Below are positions 27,692 through 37,486 of a stretch of DNA of 64,000 nucleotides, in pieces (position 1 is the first letter of the stretch; every line of letters starts with the position of its first letter). Both the position numbers and the translations under genes were made by a program. The notes below the pieces were generated by a model. That model ran no database searches, was not told the origin of the DNA, and worked only from the letters and a program-made list of their open reading frames with translations. The stretch is from Tabrizicola piscis (lineage in GTDB: Bacteria > Pseudomonadota > Alphaproteobacteria > Rhodobacterales > Rhodobacteraceae), in contig NZ_CP034328.1 of NCBI RefSeq assembly GCF_003940805.1, positions 3,286,001 to 3,350,000 on the forward strand, read 5' to 3'.

Positions 27692-28810
27692 ATGAAAAAA
27701 GCGCTTATCACCGGAGTGACGGGACAGGATGGCTCCTACCTTGCTGAGTTTCTGCTGGAAAAAGGCTACGAGGTCCACGGTATCAAGCGTCGTGCCTCTT
27801 CCTTCAACACGCAGCGCATTGATCATATCTACGAGGATCCGCACACCGACAATTCGCGGTTCAGACTGCACTATGGCGACCTGACAGACAGTTCCAACCT
27901 CACGCGTATCCTGCAAGAGGTGCAGCCCGATGAGGTGTATAATCTGGGGGCGCAATCGCATGTCGCAGTCAGCTTTGAAGCACCCGAGTACACCGCCGAT
28001 GTTGACGGGATCGGGACGTTGCGCCTGCTTGAGGCGATCCGGTTTCTCCGCCTGGAAAACAAGACCCGTTTCTATCAGGCCTCGACCTCCGAGCTTTACG
28101 GCCTGGTCCGGGAAACGCCACAGACGGAAACCACTCCGTTCCATCCGCGCAGCCCATATGCCGTCGCCAAACTGTACGCCTACTGGATTTTGGTGAACTA
28201 TCGCGAGGCTTACGGAATGTATGCCTGCAATGGCATCCTGTTCAACCATGAGAGCCCAAGGAGAGGGGAGACCTTCGTGACCCGCAAGATTACGCGCGGT
28301 CTGGCCAATATCGCCCAGGGCCTTGATCAGTGCCTTTACATGGGAAACATCGACGCGCTGCGGGATTGGGGACACGCGAAGGACTATGTTCGCATGCAGT
28401 GGATGATGCTCCAGCAGGCTGAGCCGGAGGATTTCGTGATCGCGACAGGTCTGCAATACTCGGTGCGACAGTTCATCGCCTGGTCCGCTGCAGAATTGGG
28501 CGTCACGCTTGAGTTTTCTGGCGAGGGCCTTGGCGAAATCGCCACGGTTGCAGCCATCGAAGGTGACAATGCGCCGGCGCTTTCGGTGGGTGACGTGATC
28601 ATGCGCATTGATCCGCGCTACTTTCGTCCGGCCGAGGTTGCATCACTGCTTGGAGACGCTACGAAAGCGCGGGAGAAGCTCGGCTGGGTCCCGGAGATTT
28701 CGGCGCAGGAGATGTGCGCGGAGATGGTCGCCGAGGATCTCAAAAGCGCGAAACGTCATGCTTTCCTGAAAGCAAACGGCTTGAATATTCCCATGTCCAT
28801 CCAAGGGTGA
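27692..28810 (+). CDS. gmd: GDP-mannose 4,6-dehydratase
   Basis: 372 aa short-chain dehydrogenase fold. Motifs: [19 protein letters not shown] (NADP-binding), [15 protein letters not shown], the catalytic TSELYG with [10 protein letters not shown] (Tyr-x3-Lys), and [18 protein letters not shown]. It converts GDP-D-mannose to GDP-4-keto-6-deoxymannose, the first step to GDP-L-fucose. It is followed after 5 bases by fcl. Length is normal. Confidence 0.96.
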   Translation: MKKALITGVTGQDGSYLAEFLLEKGYEVHGIKRRASSFNTQRIDHIYEDPHTDNSRFRLHYGDLTDSSNLTRILQEVQPDEVYNLGAQSHVAVSFEAPEYTADVDGIGTLRLLEAIRFLRLENKTRFYQASTSELYGLVRETPQTETTPFHPRSPYAVAKLYAYWILVNYREAYGMYACNGILFNHESPRRGETFVTRKITRGLANIAQGLDQCLYMGNIDALRDWGHAKDYVRMQWMMLQQAEPEDFVIATGLQYSVRQFIAWSAAELGVTLEFSGEGLGEIATVAAIEGDNAPALSVGDVIMRIDPRYFRPAEVASLLGDATKAREKLGWVPEISAQEMCAEMVAEDLKSAKRHAFLKANGLNIPMSIQG

Positions 28811-28815
28811 TCCCG

Positions 28816-29790
28816 ATGAAGATCTATATTGCAGGCCATCGGGGCATGGTTGGCGGAGCAATCCTGCGCCAGCTTGAGGCGCGCAGAGATCGTGGTGATG
28901 ATCTAACTCTGATCACCCGAACCCATGAGGCGCTGGACCTGACGGATCAGGCTGCCGTGAGGGTCTTCTTTCAGACCGAGAAACCCGATCAAGTTGTGCT
29001 GGCCGCGGCCAGGGTCGGGGGAATTCACGCCAACAATCATTATCCCGCACAGTTCATCTACGAAAACCTTATGATCGAGTGCAACGTGATCCATGAGGCC
29101 TATGCCGCTGGCGTCACAAAGCTGCTTCAGTTGGGATCAAGCTGCATCTACCCAAGGCTCGCTGTCCAGCCGATGCGGGAAGATGCTCTCTTGACCGGCC
29201 CGCTTGAGCCCACGAATGAGCCCTACGCGATTGCCAAGATTGCCGGGATCAAACTGTGTGAAAGCTACAACCGGCAGTATTCCACCGACTACCGCTCGGT
29301 TATGCCGACCAACCTCTATGGACCGGGCGACAATTTTCACCCTGATAACAGCCATGTGTTGCCAGCACTGCTTCGCCGTTTCCACGAGGCCGTGAGGAAT
29401 GACAATGAGGAAGTCGTGATCTGGGGTACAGGAGCCCCGATGCGGGAGTTCCTGCACGTCGACGATATGGCGGCGGCATCCCTGTTTGTGATGGAACTGC
29501 CAGAGGACATCTACCAGCGCGAAACGTCCCCAATGCTAAGCCATATCAACGTCGGATCGGGGACTGACGTGACCATCCGGGAATTGGCAGAATTGGTCGC
29601 CGGGGTGGTCGGCTTCAAAGGGCAGATTGCTTTCGACACGACGAAACCAGATGGTGCACCAAGAAAGCTGATGGACGTCAGCCGGCTGGCGCGCCTTGGC
29701 TGGAAGAGTTCAATCTCGTTGGAGGACGGCATCAGGTCCACCTACGACTGGTTCCTGAAGCAGAGCGAGCAGGGCTTGCGGGCGAAATAG
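28816..29790 (+). CDS. fcl: GDP-L-fucose synthase
   Basis: 324 aa from ATG 28816. Motifs: [30 protein letters not shown], the [16 protein letters not shown] active site, and [16 protein letters not shown]. It acts as epimerase and reductase on the gmd product to give GDP-L-fucose. Right end of the lower-GC block; converges with the TetR gene. Confidence 0.95.
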   Translation: MKIYIAGHRGMVGGAILRQLEARRDRGDDLTLITRTHEALDLTDQAAVRVFFQTEKPDQVVLAAARVGGIHANNHYPAQFIYENLMIECNVIHEAYAAGVTKLLQLGSSCIYPRLAVQPMREDALLTGPLEPTNEPYAIAKIAGIKLCESYNRQYSTDYRSVMPTNLYGPGDNFHPDNSHVLPALLRRFHEAVRNDNEEVVIWGTGAPMREFLHVDDMAAASLFVMELPEDIYQRETSPMLSHINVGSGTDVTIRELAELVAGVVGFKGQIAFDTTKPDGAPRKLMDVSRLARLGWKSSISLEDGIRSTYDWFLKQSEQGLRAK

Positions 29791-29828
29791 AGCCGAGAAG
29801 GTATTCAGGTTTCCGGCAATTTCTCTGA

Positions 29829-29854
29829 CACCGACCCTGAGCCCGGTCTCGGTG
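29829..29854. terminator. Possible hairpin between convergent fcl and TetR gene
   Basis: CACCGACC and GGTCTCGGTG can pair with a small bulge around an 8-base loop. No T-tract is present, so termination is only possible. Confidence 0.3.
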
Positions 29855-29898
29855 CCTGGTCTGGCCGTTGCGATGCAGCACAATGCGGCCGTGAAGGA

Positions 29899-30564
29899 TC
29901 ACGGCGTGGTGCCTTGCGCCGCGGGTACTGGTCCGAAATGGCGCGGGTAAAGCGCGCTTAGCCCGGCAAAGACAGTATCCATGGCCTCTTGGACGGGGTA
30001 GGGCTCCACCAGCGTCATCATGTCCAGCCAAACGCCTTCGGTCATGATGCGTATCAGTCGGGCCGTGCGTCTGGGATCACTGGCATAGCCGTACTGGGCG
30101 TTCATCCGGGCGCAGATCTCTTCCAATGTCTGGTTGTAATGCGCATCGTTCGCGCCGCAGCGGGCCTGGTACAGCGGGCGGCTTTGGCTTTCCCCCCAGA
30201 ACGCGCACCATGAGGACAGCCGATCCGGCGTGCAGACAGTGGGCGAGAAGTCTGCTTTGACGATGGCTGCCAATTGCGCCTCGGGGGCGGGTCCGGCCTC
30301 GGCCAGCGCAGCTTGCCAGTTGGTGCGGTATTCCTCGGACAGGTAGTCCAGGGTTTCGGACAGCAGGTTGTCCTTGGACTGGAAGTGAAACAGCACGAGG
30401 CCGTGGCTTAGCCCGGCGCGCCTTGCCACCTCGGTCAGCGTGGTGCGGGAAAAGCCGCGATCGGACAGTGTGGCAATCGTCGCTTCGATCAACTGCGTCC
30501 GCCTGGCATCACGGCTTTGCGTGCGGGGCAGAGGGGGCGCGGCAGTGGTTTGGGATGCGGTCAC
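29899..30564 (-). CDS. TetR-family regulator (BetI-like)
   Basis: 221 aa from GTG 30564, chosen for AGAGG 6 bases upstream and because the winged part begins soon after; the frame is open much further. The helix-turn-helix reads TLTEVARRAGLSHGLVLFHF, with FQSKDNLL after it, as in BetI. The C-terminal half fits the BetI-type ligand domain (YRTNWQAALAEAG, DPRRTARLIRIMTEG, WLDMM). BetI senses choline; a related quaternary amine is a fair guess here. Divergent from the catabolic operon. Confidence 0.85.
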   Translation of the reverse strand: MTASQTTAAPPLPRTQSRDARRTQLIEATIATLSDRGFSRTTLTEVARRAGLSHGLVLFHFQSKDNLLSETLDYLSEEYRTNWQAALAEAGPAPEAQLAAIVKADFSPTVCTPDRLSSWCAFWGESQSRPLYQARCGANDAHYNQTLEEICARMNAQYGYASDPRRTARLIRIMTEGVWLDMMTLVEPYPVQEAMDTVFAGLSALYPRHFGPVPAAQGTTP

Positions 30565-30630
30565 GTCGGCCTCTGGTTGTCTGAGGGTGAGTCTTAGCGT
30601 CCTGCGACCGGTGAACAATGCCAAAGTTCT

Positions 30631-30650
30631 GATTGACAATCCAGTCAGTC
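30631..30650. promoter_or_regulatory. Inverted repeat in the TetR/catabolic operon promoter region
   Basis: GATTGAC, 6-base spacer, GTCAGTC: arms match at 6 of 7 positions. It lies 41 bp before the aminotransferase start and contains TTGACA (30633-30638), which could be a -35 element. Good candidate operator for the divergent TetR protein. Confidence 0.55.
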
Positions 30651-30690
30651 GAATGCCAGCCTTGGTGACCGCAACAATTCCGAGTCTGAC

Positions 30691-32043
30691 ATGACCAAAC
30701 TTCCGACCCGCAACCTGACCAAGTCGAATGCCCAGTTTCAGCGCGCCGTGAAGCGGCTGCCGCTGGGGGTATCGTCGACATTCCGTTACTGGGGCGATGA
30801 CCGGACGGTCTATGTCCATCACGGCAAAGGCGGGCGGACATGGGACATTGATGGGAACAATTACGTCGACTACCGCCTTGGCTATGGCCCAGCGATCCTT
30901 GGCTACGCCGATGATCGTGTGGACGCGGCCGCCCGCAAGGGGATGGAAGTGGGCGGTGTCTTTGCCCTGTCGACCGAGCGGGAACTGACCGTCGCGGACC
31001 GGATCGCCAAGATGGTGCCGGCGGCGGAACTGGTGCGCTTTTCCAATTCGGGCACCGAGGCGGTCATGGCCGCCTTGCGTCTGGCCCGCGCGCACACCGG
31101 GCGCGAGCAGTATCTGCTGGTTGAGGGCGGCTATCACGGGCTGTTCGACGCCGCGATGTGGATGTCGAATATGGATGAATGGGACCTCGGGTCGAACACG
31201 GACCCCGAGCTTGTGCCCTATGGCAAGGGCATTCCGCCCACGATCAAGCAGTTGGCGCATATCACGCCGATGAATGACTATGAGCGTCTGGAAGACATGT
31301 TCCGCAAACATGGCGACAGGCTGGCTGCCATGCTGATCGAGCCTATCCAGGGCAACTGCTGTTCGATCATGGCCGATCCGGCCTATGTCCGTCTGGCGCG
31401 CGAGCTGTGCACCAAACACGGCGTGATGCTGATCATCGACGAGGTGAAATCGGGCTTTCGTGTCGGCAAGGGCGGGATTCAAGGGTTGATGGGGGTGACC
31501 CCGGACATCACCACCTTCGCCAAGGCCGTCGCCAACGGCTATCCCATTGCGGTCATCGCCGGGCGCGAGGCGGTGATGCGCAACTTCCGCTATGGCGGGG
31601 CAAGTCATGGCGGCACCTATACCGCCCATTCCGTCAGCCTTGCCGCGGCCGAGGAATGCCTGCGCATCCTTGACGAAACCCCGGCGCTGGAGACGCTCGC
31701 CGCCTATGGCGAGAAGTTGAAAGCCGGGATCTCGGACATTCTGAACGCCCGCAAGATCGTGCATTCCTACACCGGGCATCCGTCAATGTTCGGGCTGTTC
31801 TTTGCGGAAACCCCGCCGGACAATTACCGGGCGTGGAAAACGTCGGACTATAGTTTCTATGACCAGATGGCCTATTTCCTGCATGACCTTGGCGTCATCG
31901 TGGAACCGGACAGCCGCGAACCATGGTTCATGTGCGAAGCGCATGGGCTGGACGCCACCTGCCTGACTGACACCCTGAAGGCCGTGGAAACCGCCGTCGA
32001 CCTGACACTGGAACACGTCGAGGCCGAGGCGCGCGCATCGTGA
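30691..32043 (+). CDS. Class III (GSA-type) aminotransferase
   Basis: 450 aa PLP enzyme, fold type I, resembling glutamate-1-semialdehyde aminomutase. Features: VRFSNSGTEAVMAALRLARAHTGR (phosphate cup), MLIIDEVKSGFR (the Asp that binds PLP nitrogen), and TTFAKAVANGYP with the Schiff-base Lys. It starts the catabolic operon and overlaps the next gene by 4 bases (GTGA). The context argues for a catabolic transaminase on an amino acid or amine rather than for haem synthesis. Substrate unknown. Confidence 0.85.
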   Translation: MTKLPTRNLTKSNAQFQRAVKRLPLGVSSTFRYWGDDRTVYVHHGKGGRTWDIDGNNYVDYRLGYGPAILGYADDRVDAAARKGMEVGGVFALSTERELTVADRIAKMVPAAELVRFSNSGTEAVMAALRLARAHTGREQYLLVEGGYHGLFDAAMWMSNMDEWDLGSNTDPELVPYGKGIPPTIKQLAHITPMNDYERLEDMFRKHGDRLAAMLIEPIQGNCCSIMADPAYVRLARELCTKHGVMLIIDEVKSGFRVGKGGIQGLMGVTPDITTFAKAVANGYPIAVIAGREAVMRNFRYGGASHGGTYTAHSVSLAAAEECLRILDETPALETLAAYGEKLKAGISDILNARKIVHSYTGHPSMFGLFFAETPPDNYRAWKTSDYSFYDQMAYFLHDLGVIVEPDSREPWFMCEAHGLDATCLTDTLKAVETAVDLTLEHVEAEARAS

Positions 32044-33656
32044 CCCTTGATGCGCTGATCATCGGGGCAGGGCACAACGGGCTGGTGACGGCCTGTTACC
32101 TTGCGCGGGCCGGGTTGAAGGTGCTGGTGGTCGAAAAGAACGACTGGATCGGGGGCGCCGCGGTCAGCCGTGAGCTGTTCCCGGGTTTCACCTATTCCAA
32201 CTGCTCTTACGTCAGCAGCCTGTTCCGCCCCGAGATCATGCGCGATCTGGAACTGCCAAGGCATGGTCTGCAGATCCTGCCATATGAGGGTGGGGCGCTG
32301 TTCACCGGCGGCGGTGGCTATCTGGGCATGTTCCGCGACCATGAGGCGAACCGGCGCGAAATCGCCCGCCACTCCCCCCGCGATGCCGAGGCGTATGATC
32401 GCTATTCCCGCGACATCCTGCGCAACTGCCGCCTGATCCGCCCCATGCTGATGCGGCGGCCGCCGGATCTGGCCAGTGTCCGGCCACGCGATCTGGCGGA
32501 ACTGGCTTGGCTTGGCAAGCAGATCACCGGCCAGTCTGAAACGCAGGTCTATGATATGCTGCGGTTCTGGACGATGTCGATTGCCGATTTTCTGGACGGC
32601 TACTTCGAAAATCCGGCTGTGAAGGCCTATCAGGCGGTGGGGTCGATCATCGGCACGGCGCTGGGACCGATGTCGCCGGGCACCGCCTACGTCCTCTTGC
32701 ATCACGCGATGGGGGATGTGGATGGCAACGTCGGCTCATGGGGGTATTCCCGTGGGGGGATGGGGTCGATCACCAAGGCGCTGACCGACAGTCTGCGGGC
32801 CTCGGGTGGTGAGGTGCGGGTTGGGGCGGGGGTGCAGCAGATCGTCGTCAAGGGCGGGAAAGCCGTTGGCGTGGTGCTGGACACCGGCGAAGAAATCCGC
32901 GCTGCCCGCGTTGTGTCGAACATGGATGTGCGGCGGACCTTCCTCAAGCATGTCGAGGAAAAGGAACTGCCCGACCCGTTCCTGAAACGCGTGCGCGCCT
33001 TCAAGACTCGTGGATCGTCCGGCAAGCTGAACATCGCGCTGGACGGGGTGCCGCGTTTCCCAGCCCTTCCCGACGGCGCGCCGAACATCAAGGGCGATCT
33101 GCACTTCACCGACAGCATCGCGAAGATGGAAGCTGCCTATGACGACTGGAAGGCCGGCCATTTCAGCCGCGATCCGTTCCAGGATGTGATGATCCCCACG
33201 TTGATCGACCCGACCATGACACCTCCGGGCAAGCACTTCATGTCCTGCTTCGTGCAATACGCCCCGCCAAAGATCGAGGGGCGCGACTGGACCGACGCCG
33301 ACCGCGACGGGTTCCGCGACGCCTGCCTCAACCAGATCGAGGCCTATGCGCCGGGCTTCAAGTCCCTGATCCTGCATGTCGAAGTCCGCACCCCGCGCGA
33401 GCTGGAGGCCGAGGTTGGGCTGACCGAAGGCAACATCTTCCAGGGCGAGCTGACCTTCGATCAGATGTTCTTCAACCGGCCCGTGCCGGGCTATGCGAAC
33501 TACCGCAGCCCGATCCGCGACCTGTGGATCTGCGGGTCCTCCACCCATCCGGGCGGGGGCGTGATGGGCGCGCCGGGGCGCAACGCGGCGGCGGAAATCC
33601 TGCGCGACATGAAACGCCCGGCGAAGGACATGAGCGATGCCTATGCCATCGTATGA
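32040..33656 (+). CDS. FAD-dependent oxidoreductase, phytoene-desaturase-like (first of pair)
   Basis: 538 aa. Rossmann motif LIIGAGHNGLVTACYLARAGLKVLVVE at the N-terminus, then GGAAVSRELFPGF, and near the C-terminus a second flavin-contact region LWICGSSTHPGGGVMGAPGRNAA. This is the CrtI/PYROXD2-like group rather than a carotenoid enzyme by context. It probably oxidises an amine or alpha-carbon in the pathway. GTG start within the preceding stop; overlaps the next, related gene. Confidence 0.85.
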   Translation: MTLDALIIGAGHNGLVTACYLARAGLKVLVVEKNDWIGGAAVSRELFPGFTYSNCSYVSSLFRPEIMRDLELPRHGLQILPYEGGALFTGGGGYLGMFRDHEANRREIARHSPRDAEAYDRYSRDILRNCRLIRPMLMRRPPDLASVRPRDLAELAWLGKQITGQSETQVYDMLRFWTMSIADFLDGYFENPAVKAYQAVGSIIGTALGPMSPGTAYVLLHHAMGDVDGNVGSWGYSRGGMGSITKALTDSLRASGGEVRVGAGVQQIVVKGGKAVGVVLDTGEEIRAARVVSNMDVRRTFLKHVEEKELPDPFLKRVRAFKTRGSSGKLNIALDGVPRFPALPDGAPNIKGDLHFTDSIAKMEAAYDDWKAGHFSRDPFQDVMIPTLIDPTMTPPGKHFMSCFVQYAPPKIEGRDWTDADRDGFRDACLNQIEAYAPGFKSLILHVEVRTPRELEAEVGLTEGNIFQGELTFDQMFFNRPVPGYANYRSPIRDLWICGSSTHPGGGVMGAPGRNAAAEILRDMKRPAKDMSDAYAIV

Positions 33657-35151
33657 TACCATCGTCATCGGCGCGGGGCTGAACGGGCTGGCGGCAGCGC
33701 ATCGGCTGGCTGCGAAGGGCGCGTCCGTGCTGGTGCTTGAGGGGGCAGATACCCCCGGCGGTGGGGCGGCCCTGTCGCATCTGTCCTACAACCTTGACCC
33801 CCGGGTTGCGGCTGCGATGAACCTGTCGGCGCATGGGCTGGAATGGCTTGCCGCCAACCTTGCAACCACCGCCCTGTCACCGGATGGCAACCACCTGCGG
33901 CTGGAGGGCGCGCTGGGCGACCGGCTGACCGGTGACGTCCCGGCCCAAGACCGCGCCGCATGGGCCAGCTTGCGGGCAAGGCTTCTGCGCTTTGCCGCCG
34001 TCCTGTCGCCGCTGAACCAGATGACCCCGCCCCGCATCGCAAAGGGTGCGGGCAACCCGATGGTAAAGCTTGCGATGATCGGGCTGCGCGCCCGGCTGAT
34101 GGGGGCCGCCGACTTCCGTGAACTTGGCCGGATATTGCTGACCAACGTGCATGACCTGCTGGATGACGAACTGACGTCACCGCTGCTCAAGGGCGCTTTG
34201 GCCTTCGATGCCACGCTGGGGGGCTGGCTTGGCCCCCGGTCGCCCAATTCGGTGCTGCCTTGGTTGGTCCGCCTGTCCGGGCAGACGGCGGGGGTGCAGG
34301 GTGCCTTGGGTCTGCCCAAGGGCGGAATGGCGGCACTGGGGACCGCCATGGCGCGGGCGGCTGCGGCACAAGGGGTGACCCTGCGCTGCGCCGCCCGCGT
34401 GTCCCGCATCCTCGTCGAGGGGGAGCGGGCGGTCGGTGTCGTCCTTGCCGGGGGGGAGGAGATCCGGGCTCCGCGCGTCGTGTCTGCCCTTGCGCCCAAG
34501 GTCACGCTCTTGGACCTGATCGGCCCAAGGCACATTGATGCCGGCCTGACCACGCGTGCGCGCCAGCAAAAGGCCCGGGGCGGTGCGGCCAAGCTGCACC
34601 TGACCCTGCGGTCCCTGCCGGATTTCCGCGGTGCCAACCCGAAGGACCGCCTGGTCATTGCGGCGTCGGAGCATGCCGTCGAACAGGCCTTCAACCCGGT
34701 CAAGTATGGCCAGACCCCCGAGGCCCCGGTGATGGAGATTGTGCTTCCCACCGCGCATGAACCCGCCCCCGATGGCCGCCACCGCCTGTCCGCCATCGTG
34801 CAGTTCGCCCCGCATGCGCCGCCAGATCGCGATGCCGCCCGAGCCGCGATGCTGCAAGCCTGCCTTGCCCAACTGGGGGCCTATGCCCCGGGCCTGCCAG
34901 ACCTCGTCGAAGCCGCCGAACTGCTGATGCCCTACGACATCGAAGCGATGACCGGGCTACCCGGCGGGCAATGGCACGCGGGCGAGTTGAGCGTGGAGCA
35001 GATGCTGTTCCTGCGGCCGTTTCCCGGCCTGTCGCAGTACAAAGGACCGATCCCCGGCCTATGGCTGGCCTCGGCCGGATGCCACCCGGGTGGGGGAGTG
35101 TCCGGTTCGGCCGGCTGGAACGCCGCCGCGGCGATGGAGGCTGCCGGATGA
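33637..35151 (+). CDS. FAD-dependent oxidoreductase, phytoene-desaturase-like (second of pair)
   Basis: 504 aa, about the same layout as its upstream neighbour: VIGAGLNGLAAAHRLAAKGASVLVLEG at the start, GGGAALSHLSYNLDPRV, and LWLASAGCHPGGGVSGSAGWNAA at the end. It overlaps that gene by 20 bases and the GcvT-like gene by 4. Sequence divergence from the neighbour is large, so this is an old pair, perhaps forming a hetero-oligomer. Pathway role inferred from operon position. Confidence 0.85.
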   Translation: MPMPSYDTIVIGAGLNGLAAAHRLAAKGASVLVLEGADTPGGGAALSHLSYNLDPRVAAAMNLSAHGLEWLAANLATTALSPDGNHLRLEGALGDRLTGDVPAQDRAAWASLRARLLRFAAVLSPLNQMTPPRIAKGAGNPMVKLAMIGLRARLMGAADFRELGRILLTNVHDLLDDELTSPLLKGALAFDATLGGWLGPRSPNSVLPWLVRLSGQTAGVQGALGLPKGGMAALGTAMARAAAAQGVTLRCAARVSRILVEGERAVGVVLAGGEEIRAPRVVSALAPKVTLLDLIGPRHIDAGLTTRARQQKARGGAAKLHLTLRSLPDFRGANPKDRLVIAASEHAVEQAFNPVKYGQTPEAPVMEIVLPTAHEPAPDGRHRLSAIVQFAPHAPPDRDAARAAMLQACLAQLGAYAPGLPDLVEAAELLMPYDIEAMTGLPGGQWHAGELSVEQMLFLRPFPGLSQYKGPIPGLWLASAGCHPGGGVSGSAGWNAAAAMEAAG

Positions 35152-36344
35152 CCAGTCAGACGCCCAGCCTGCGCCACTATGAGACGCCGCTGCTTGCAAC
35201 GCCCTTCCACGAACGGACCAGCGCCGCGAACAAACTTTGGGCATGGGGCAACTGGGGCGGCTATACCACCGCGCTGACCTTTGAAGACCTGTCGATGGAA
35301 CATTCGGCCATCCGCAATGCGGCGACGGTTTACGATCTGTGCCCGATGATCAAATACCTGATCGAAGGGCCAGAGGCCGAGGCCTATCTCAACCGCCTGA
35401 CGATCCGCAATGTCGCACGGCTGTCCGTGGGCGGGGTTCAGTACACGGCATGGGTCAATGACCAGGGCCATCTGCTGGATGACGGCACCCTGTTCCGGCT
35501 GGGGCCTGACAGCTACCGGCTCTGCTGTCAGGAGCGTCATCTGCCGTGGCTCTTGGACAGTGCGCATGGCTTTGACGTGACAATCACCGACGAAACCGAA
35601 GCGATTGCGGCCCTGTCGCTGCAAGGCCCCACCTCGGCCGAAGTGCTGCGCCTTGCGGGCTTTGCCATCGACGGGCTGAAGCCGTTCCGCATGGCCGATT
35701 TCCTTCAGGGGCAGGGTAGGGTGACGATCTCGCGCACCGGATTTACCGGCGATCTTGGCTATGAGCTTTGGACGACCCCAGATCAGGCTTTGCCGCTGTG
35801 GGATCGGCTGTTTGACGCGGGCCGCCTGCATGGCCTGCGCCCCATCGGCTCCGAAGCGCTGAACATCGCGCGGCTGGAGGCGGGGTTCATCATCACCGGA
35901 ATGGACTTCACCCCGGCAGACATCTGCCTGCGCGAAGACCGGCTGCGCAGCCCGTTGGAAATGGGGCTGGGCTGGCTGATCGACTGGGACAAGGGTCATT
36001 TCACCGGCAAGGCGGCGCTGCTGCGGCAGCGGGACCGTGGCACCACATGGTCCTTCGTGGGGTTGGAGATTGACGGAAACATCCCGGCCGAAGGTGCGAT
36101 CCTCTACCACGCCCAAAAGCATGAGGTGGGCGTCATCACCGGGGCTTGCTGGTCGCCCGCCTTGAAGAAAAACATCGCACTGGCGCAGATTTTGACGAAA
36201 CATGCGGGGGGGGCCGATGTCTGGGCGGAAATCTACGCCCTGCGAGAGTTGCACTATGAAAAGCTGATGATGCGGGCGCGGGTGGTTGACCGGCCGTTCT
36301 TCACCCCCGACCGCCGCCGCGCCACGCCACCGGGGAGGTTTTGA
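35148..36344 (+). CDS. GcvT-family aminomethyltransferase-like protein
   Basis: 398 aa. Folate-binding GcvT fold: MEHSAIRNAATVYDLCPMIKY at the start, LQGPTSAEVLRLAGF, the GFTGDLGYELW signature, and a C-terminal GcvT beta domain (FVGLEIDGNIPAEGAIL). Such proteins accept a one-carbon unit from demethylated amines onto tetrahydrofolate, as in dimethylglycine or sarcosine degradation. ATGA overlaps on both sides place it between the flavoproteins and the Rieske oxygenases, which fits oxidative demethylation. No glycine-cleavage partners (gcvH, gcvP) are near. Confidence 0.88.
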   Translation: MTSQTPSLRHYETPLLATPFHERTSAANKLWAWGNWGGYTTALTFEDLSMEHSAIRNAATVYDLCPMIKYLIEGPEAEAYLNRLTIRNVARLSVGGVQYTAWVNDQGHLLDDGTLFRLGPDSYRLCCQERHLPWLLDSAHGFDVTITDETEAIAALSLQGPTSAEVLRLAGFAIDGLKPFRMADFLQGQGRVTISRTGFTGDLGYELWTTPDQALPLWDRLFDAGRLHGLRPIGSEALNIARLEAGFIITGMDFTPADICLREDRLRSPLEMGLGWLIDWDKGHFTGKAALLRQRDRGTTWSFVGLEIDGNIPAEGAILYHAQKHEVGVITGACWSPALKKNIALAQILTKHAGGADVWAEIYALRELHYEKLMMRARVVDRPFFTPDRRRATPPGRF

Positions 36345-37486
36345 TGGGACAGGCTGATCGTCACCCCCTTTCGCCGCGCCTTGATCATTGCCCCGAAGGC
36401 CTGCCCCGCGCGGCCTATCTGGACCCCGGCTGGTTTGCCCGCGAAATGGCGACGGTCTTTGCCCGGCAGTGGGTCATGGTGGGCCGTGAAGCGGACTTTG
36501 CTGCCGGGACGATGCAACGCGTGACGCTTGGCGCGGCTGACGTGATCGTCGTGCACGATGCGGCCGGGACGCTCACCGCCTACCACAATTCCTGCCCGCA
36601 TCGCGGATCCGAGCTGTGCCGCGAAGCGGTGGAGCCGGTCGGCAAGCTGATCCGCTGCCCCTATCACGCCTTTGCCTATGCCACCGCTGACGGTCGGCTG
36701 GTCTCTACCGCCCATGCCGTGCCGACTGCCGATTTCGACCCGCGCGCGCATGGGCTGAAGCCGGTGGCGTCGCGGGTCTGGAACGGGTTCCTGTTCCTGT
36801 CGCAAAGCGCCACCCCCGGTGAAATCTGGGCCGATGTGGGGCTGGACACGCTGCGAAACTGGCCGATGGCCGACCTTGTCACCGGGCACCGCTGGGAAAC
36901 CGTGCTGGAGTGCAATTGGAAAGCCTTCTGGGAAAACTACTCGGAATGTCTGCACTGCCCCGGCATCCACCCCGAACTGTGTGACATGGTGCCGATCTAC
37001 GGCACCGGCGTCATGGGCGCGTCCGAGGCACTGGGCTGGACGCCCGAGACCGCCGAACAGCCCAACCTGCGCCCGGGCGCGCAAAGCTGGACGCTGGATG
37101 GTGCGCTCTGTGGCCCGGTCTTTCCCGGGCTGACCAAGGCCGAACGGCAGGCGGGCTACAGCTTTGTCACGCTTTGGCCTTCGGCCTATGTGGTGGCGCA
37201 CCCCGATTACGTCCGCGCCGTCCGGCTGGAGCCCCTTGGGCCGGAACAGACCCGGCTGATCGCGGAATGGTACTTCGCCCCCGAAACGCTGGCCCAGCCC
37301 GGCTTTGACGCGGAAAGCGTGGCCGCCTTCGCCAAGATCGTCATGGCGCAGGACGGGGCCGCGTCCGAAATGAACCATCGCGGCATGCGGTCCCCCGCCT
37401 TCACCGCGGCGCGGCTGATGCCCGAGGAATACGAGATCCACCGCTTTCAACAGTGGCTGCTGGCCGAGATGGAGAGACCCACATGA
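36344..37486 (+). CDS. Rieske non-haem iron oxygenase, alpha subunit (first of pair)
   Basis: 380 aa from ATG 36344, with GGGGAGG 5 bases upstream. Rieske centre: CPHRG then CPYHAFAY, about 20 residues apart. Mononuclear iron site: NYSECLHCPGIH, plus a later Asp in MAQDGAAS. The family includes choline, carnitine, glycine betaine (GbcA) and stachydrine monooxygenases that remove N-methyl groups. Overlaps the neighbouring genes by 1 and 4 bases. No reductase is encoded nearby. Confidence 0.9.
   Translation: MGQADRHPLSPRLDHCPEGLPRAAYLDPGWFAREMATVFARQWVMVGREADFAAGTMQRVTLGAADVIVVHDAAGTLTAYHNSCPHRGSELCREAVEPVGKLIRCPYHAFAYATADGRLVSTAHAVPTADFDPRAHGLKPVASRVWNGFLFLSQSATPGEIWADVGLDTLRNWPMADLVTGHRWETVLECNWKAFWENYSECLHCPGIHPELCDMVPIYGTGVMGASEALGWTPETAEQPNLRPGAQSWTLDGALCGPVFPGLTKAERQAGYSFVTLWPSAYVVAHPDYVRAVRLEPLGPEQTRLIAEWYFAPETLAQPGFDAESVAAFAKIVMAQDGAASEMNHRGMRSPAFTAARLMPEEYEIHRFQQWLLAEMERPT

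Noticed and set aside
29899..31779. 626-codon minus-strand frame containing the TetR gene
   Set aside because: Only the last 221 codons match TetR; the rest is the shadow of the aminotransferase gene.
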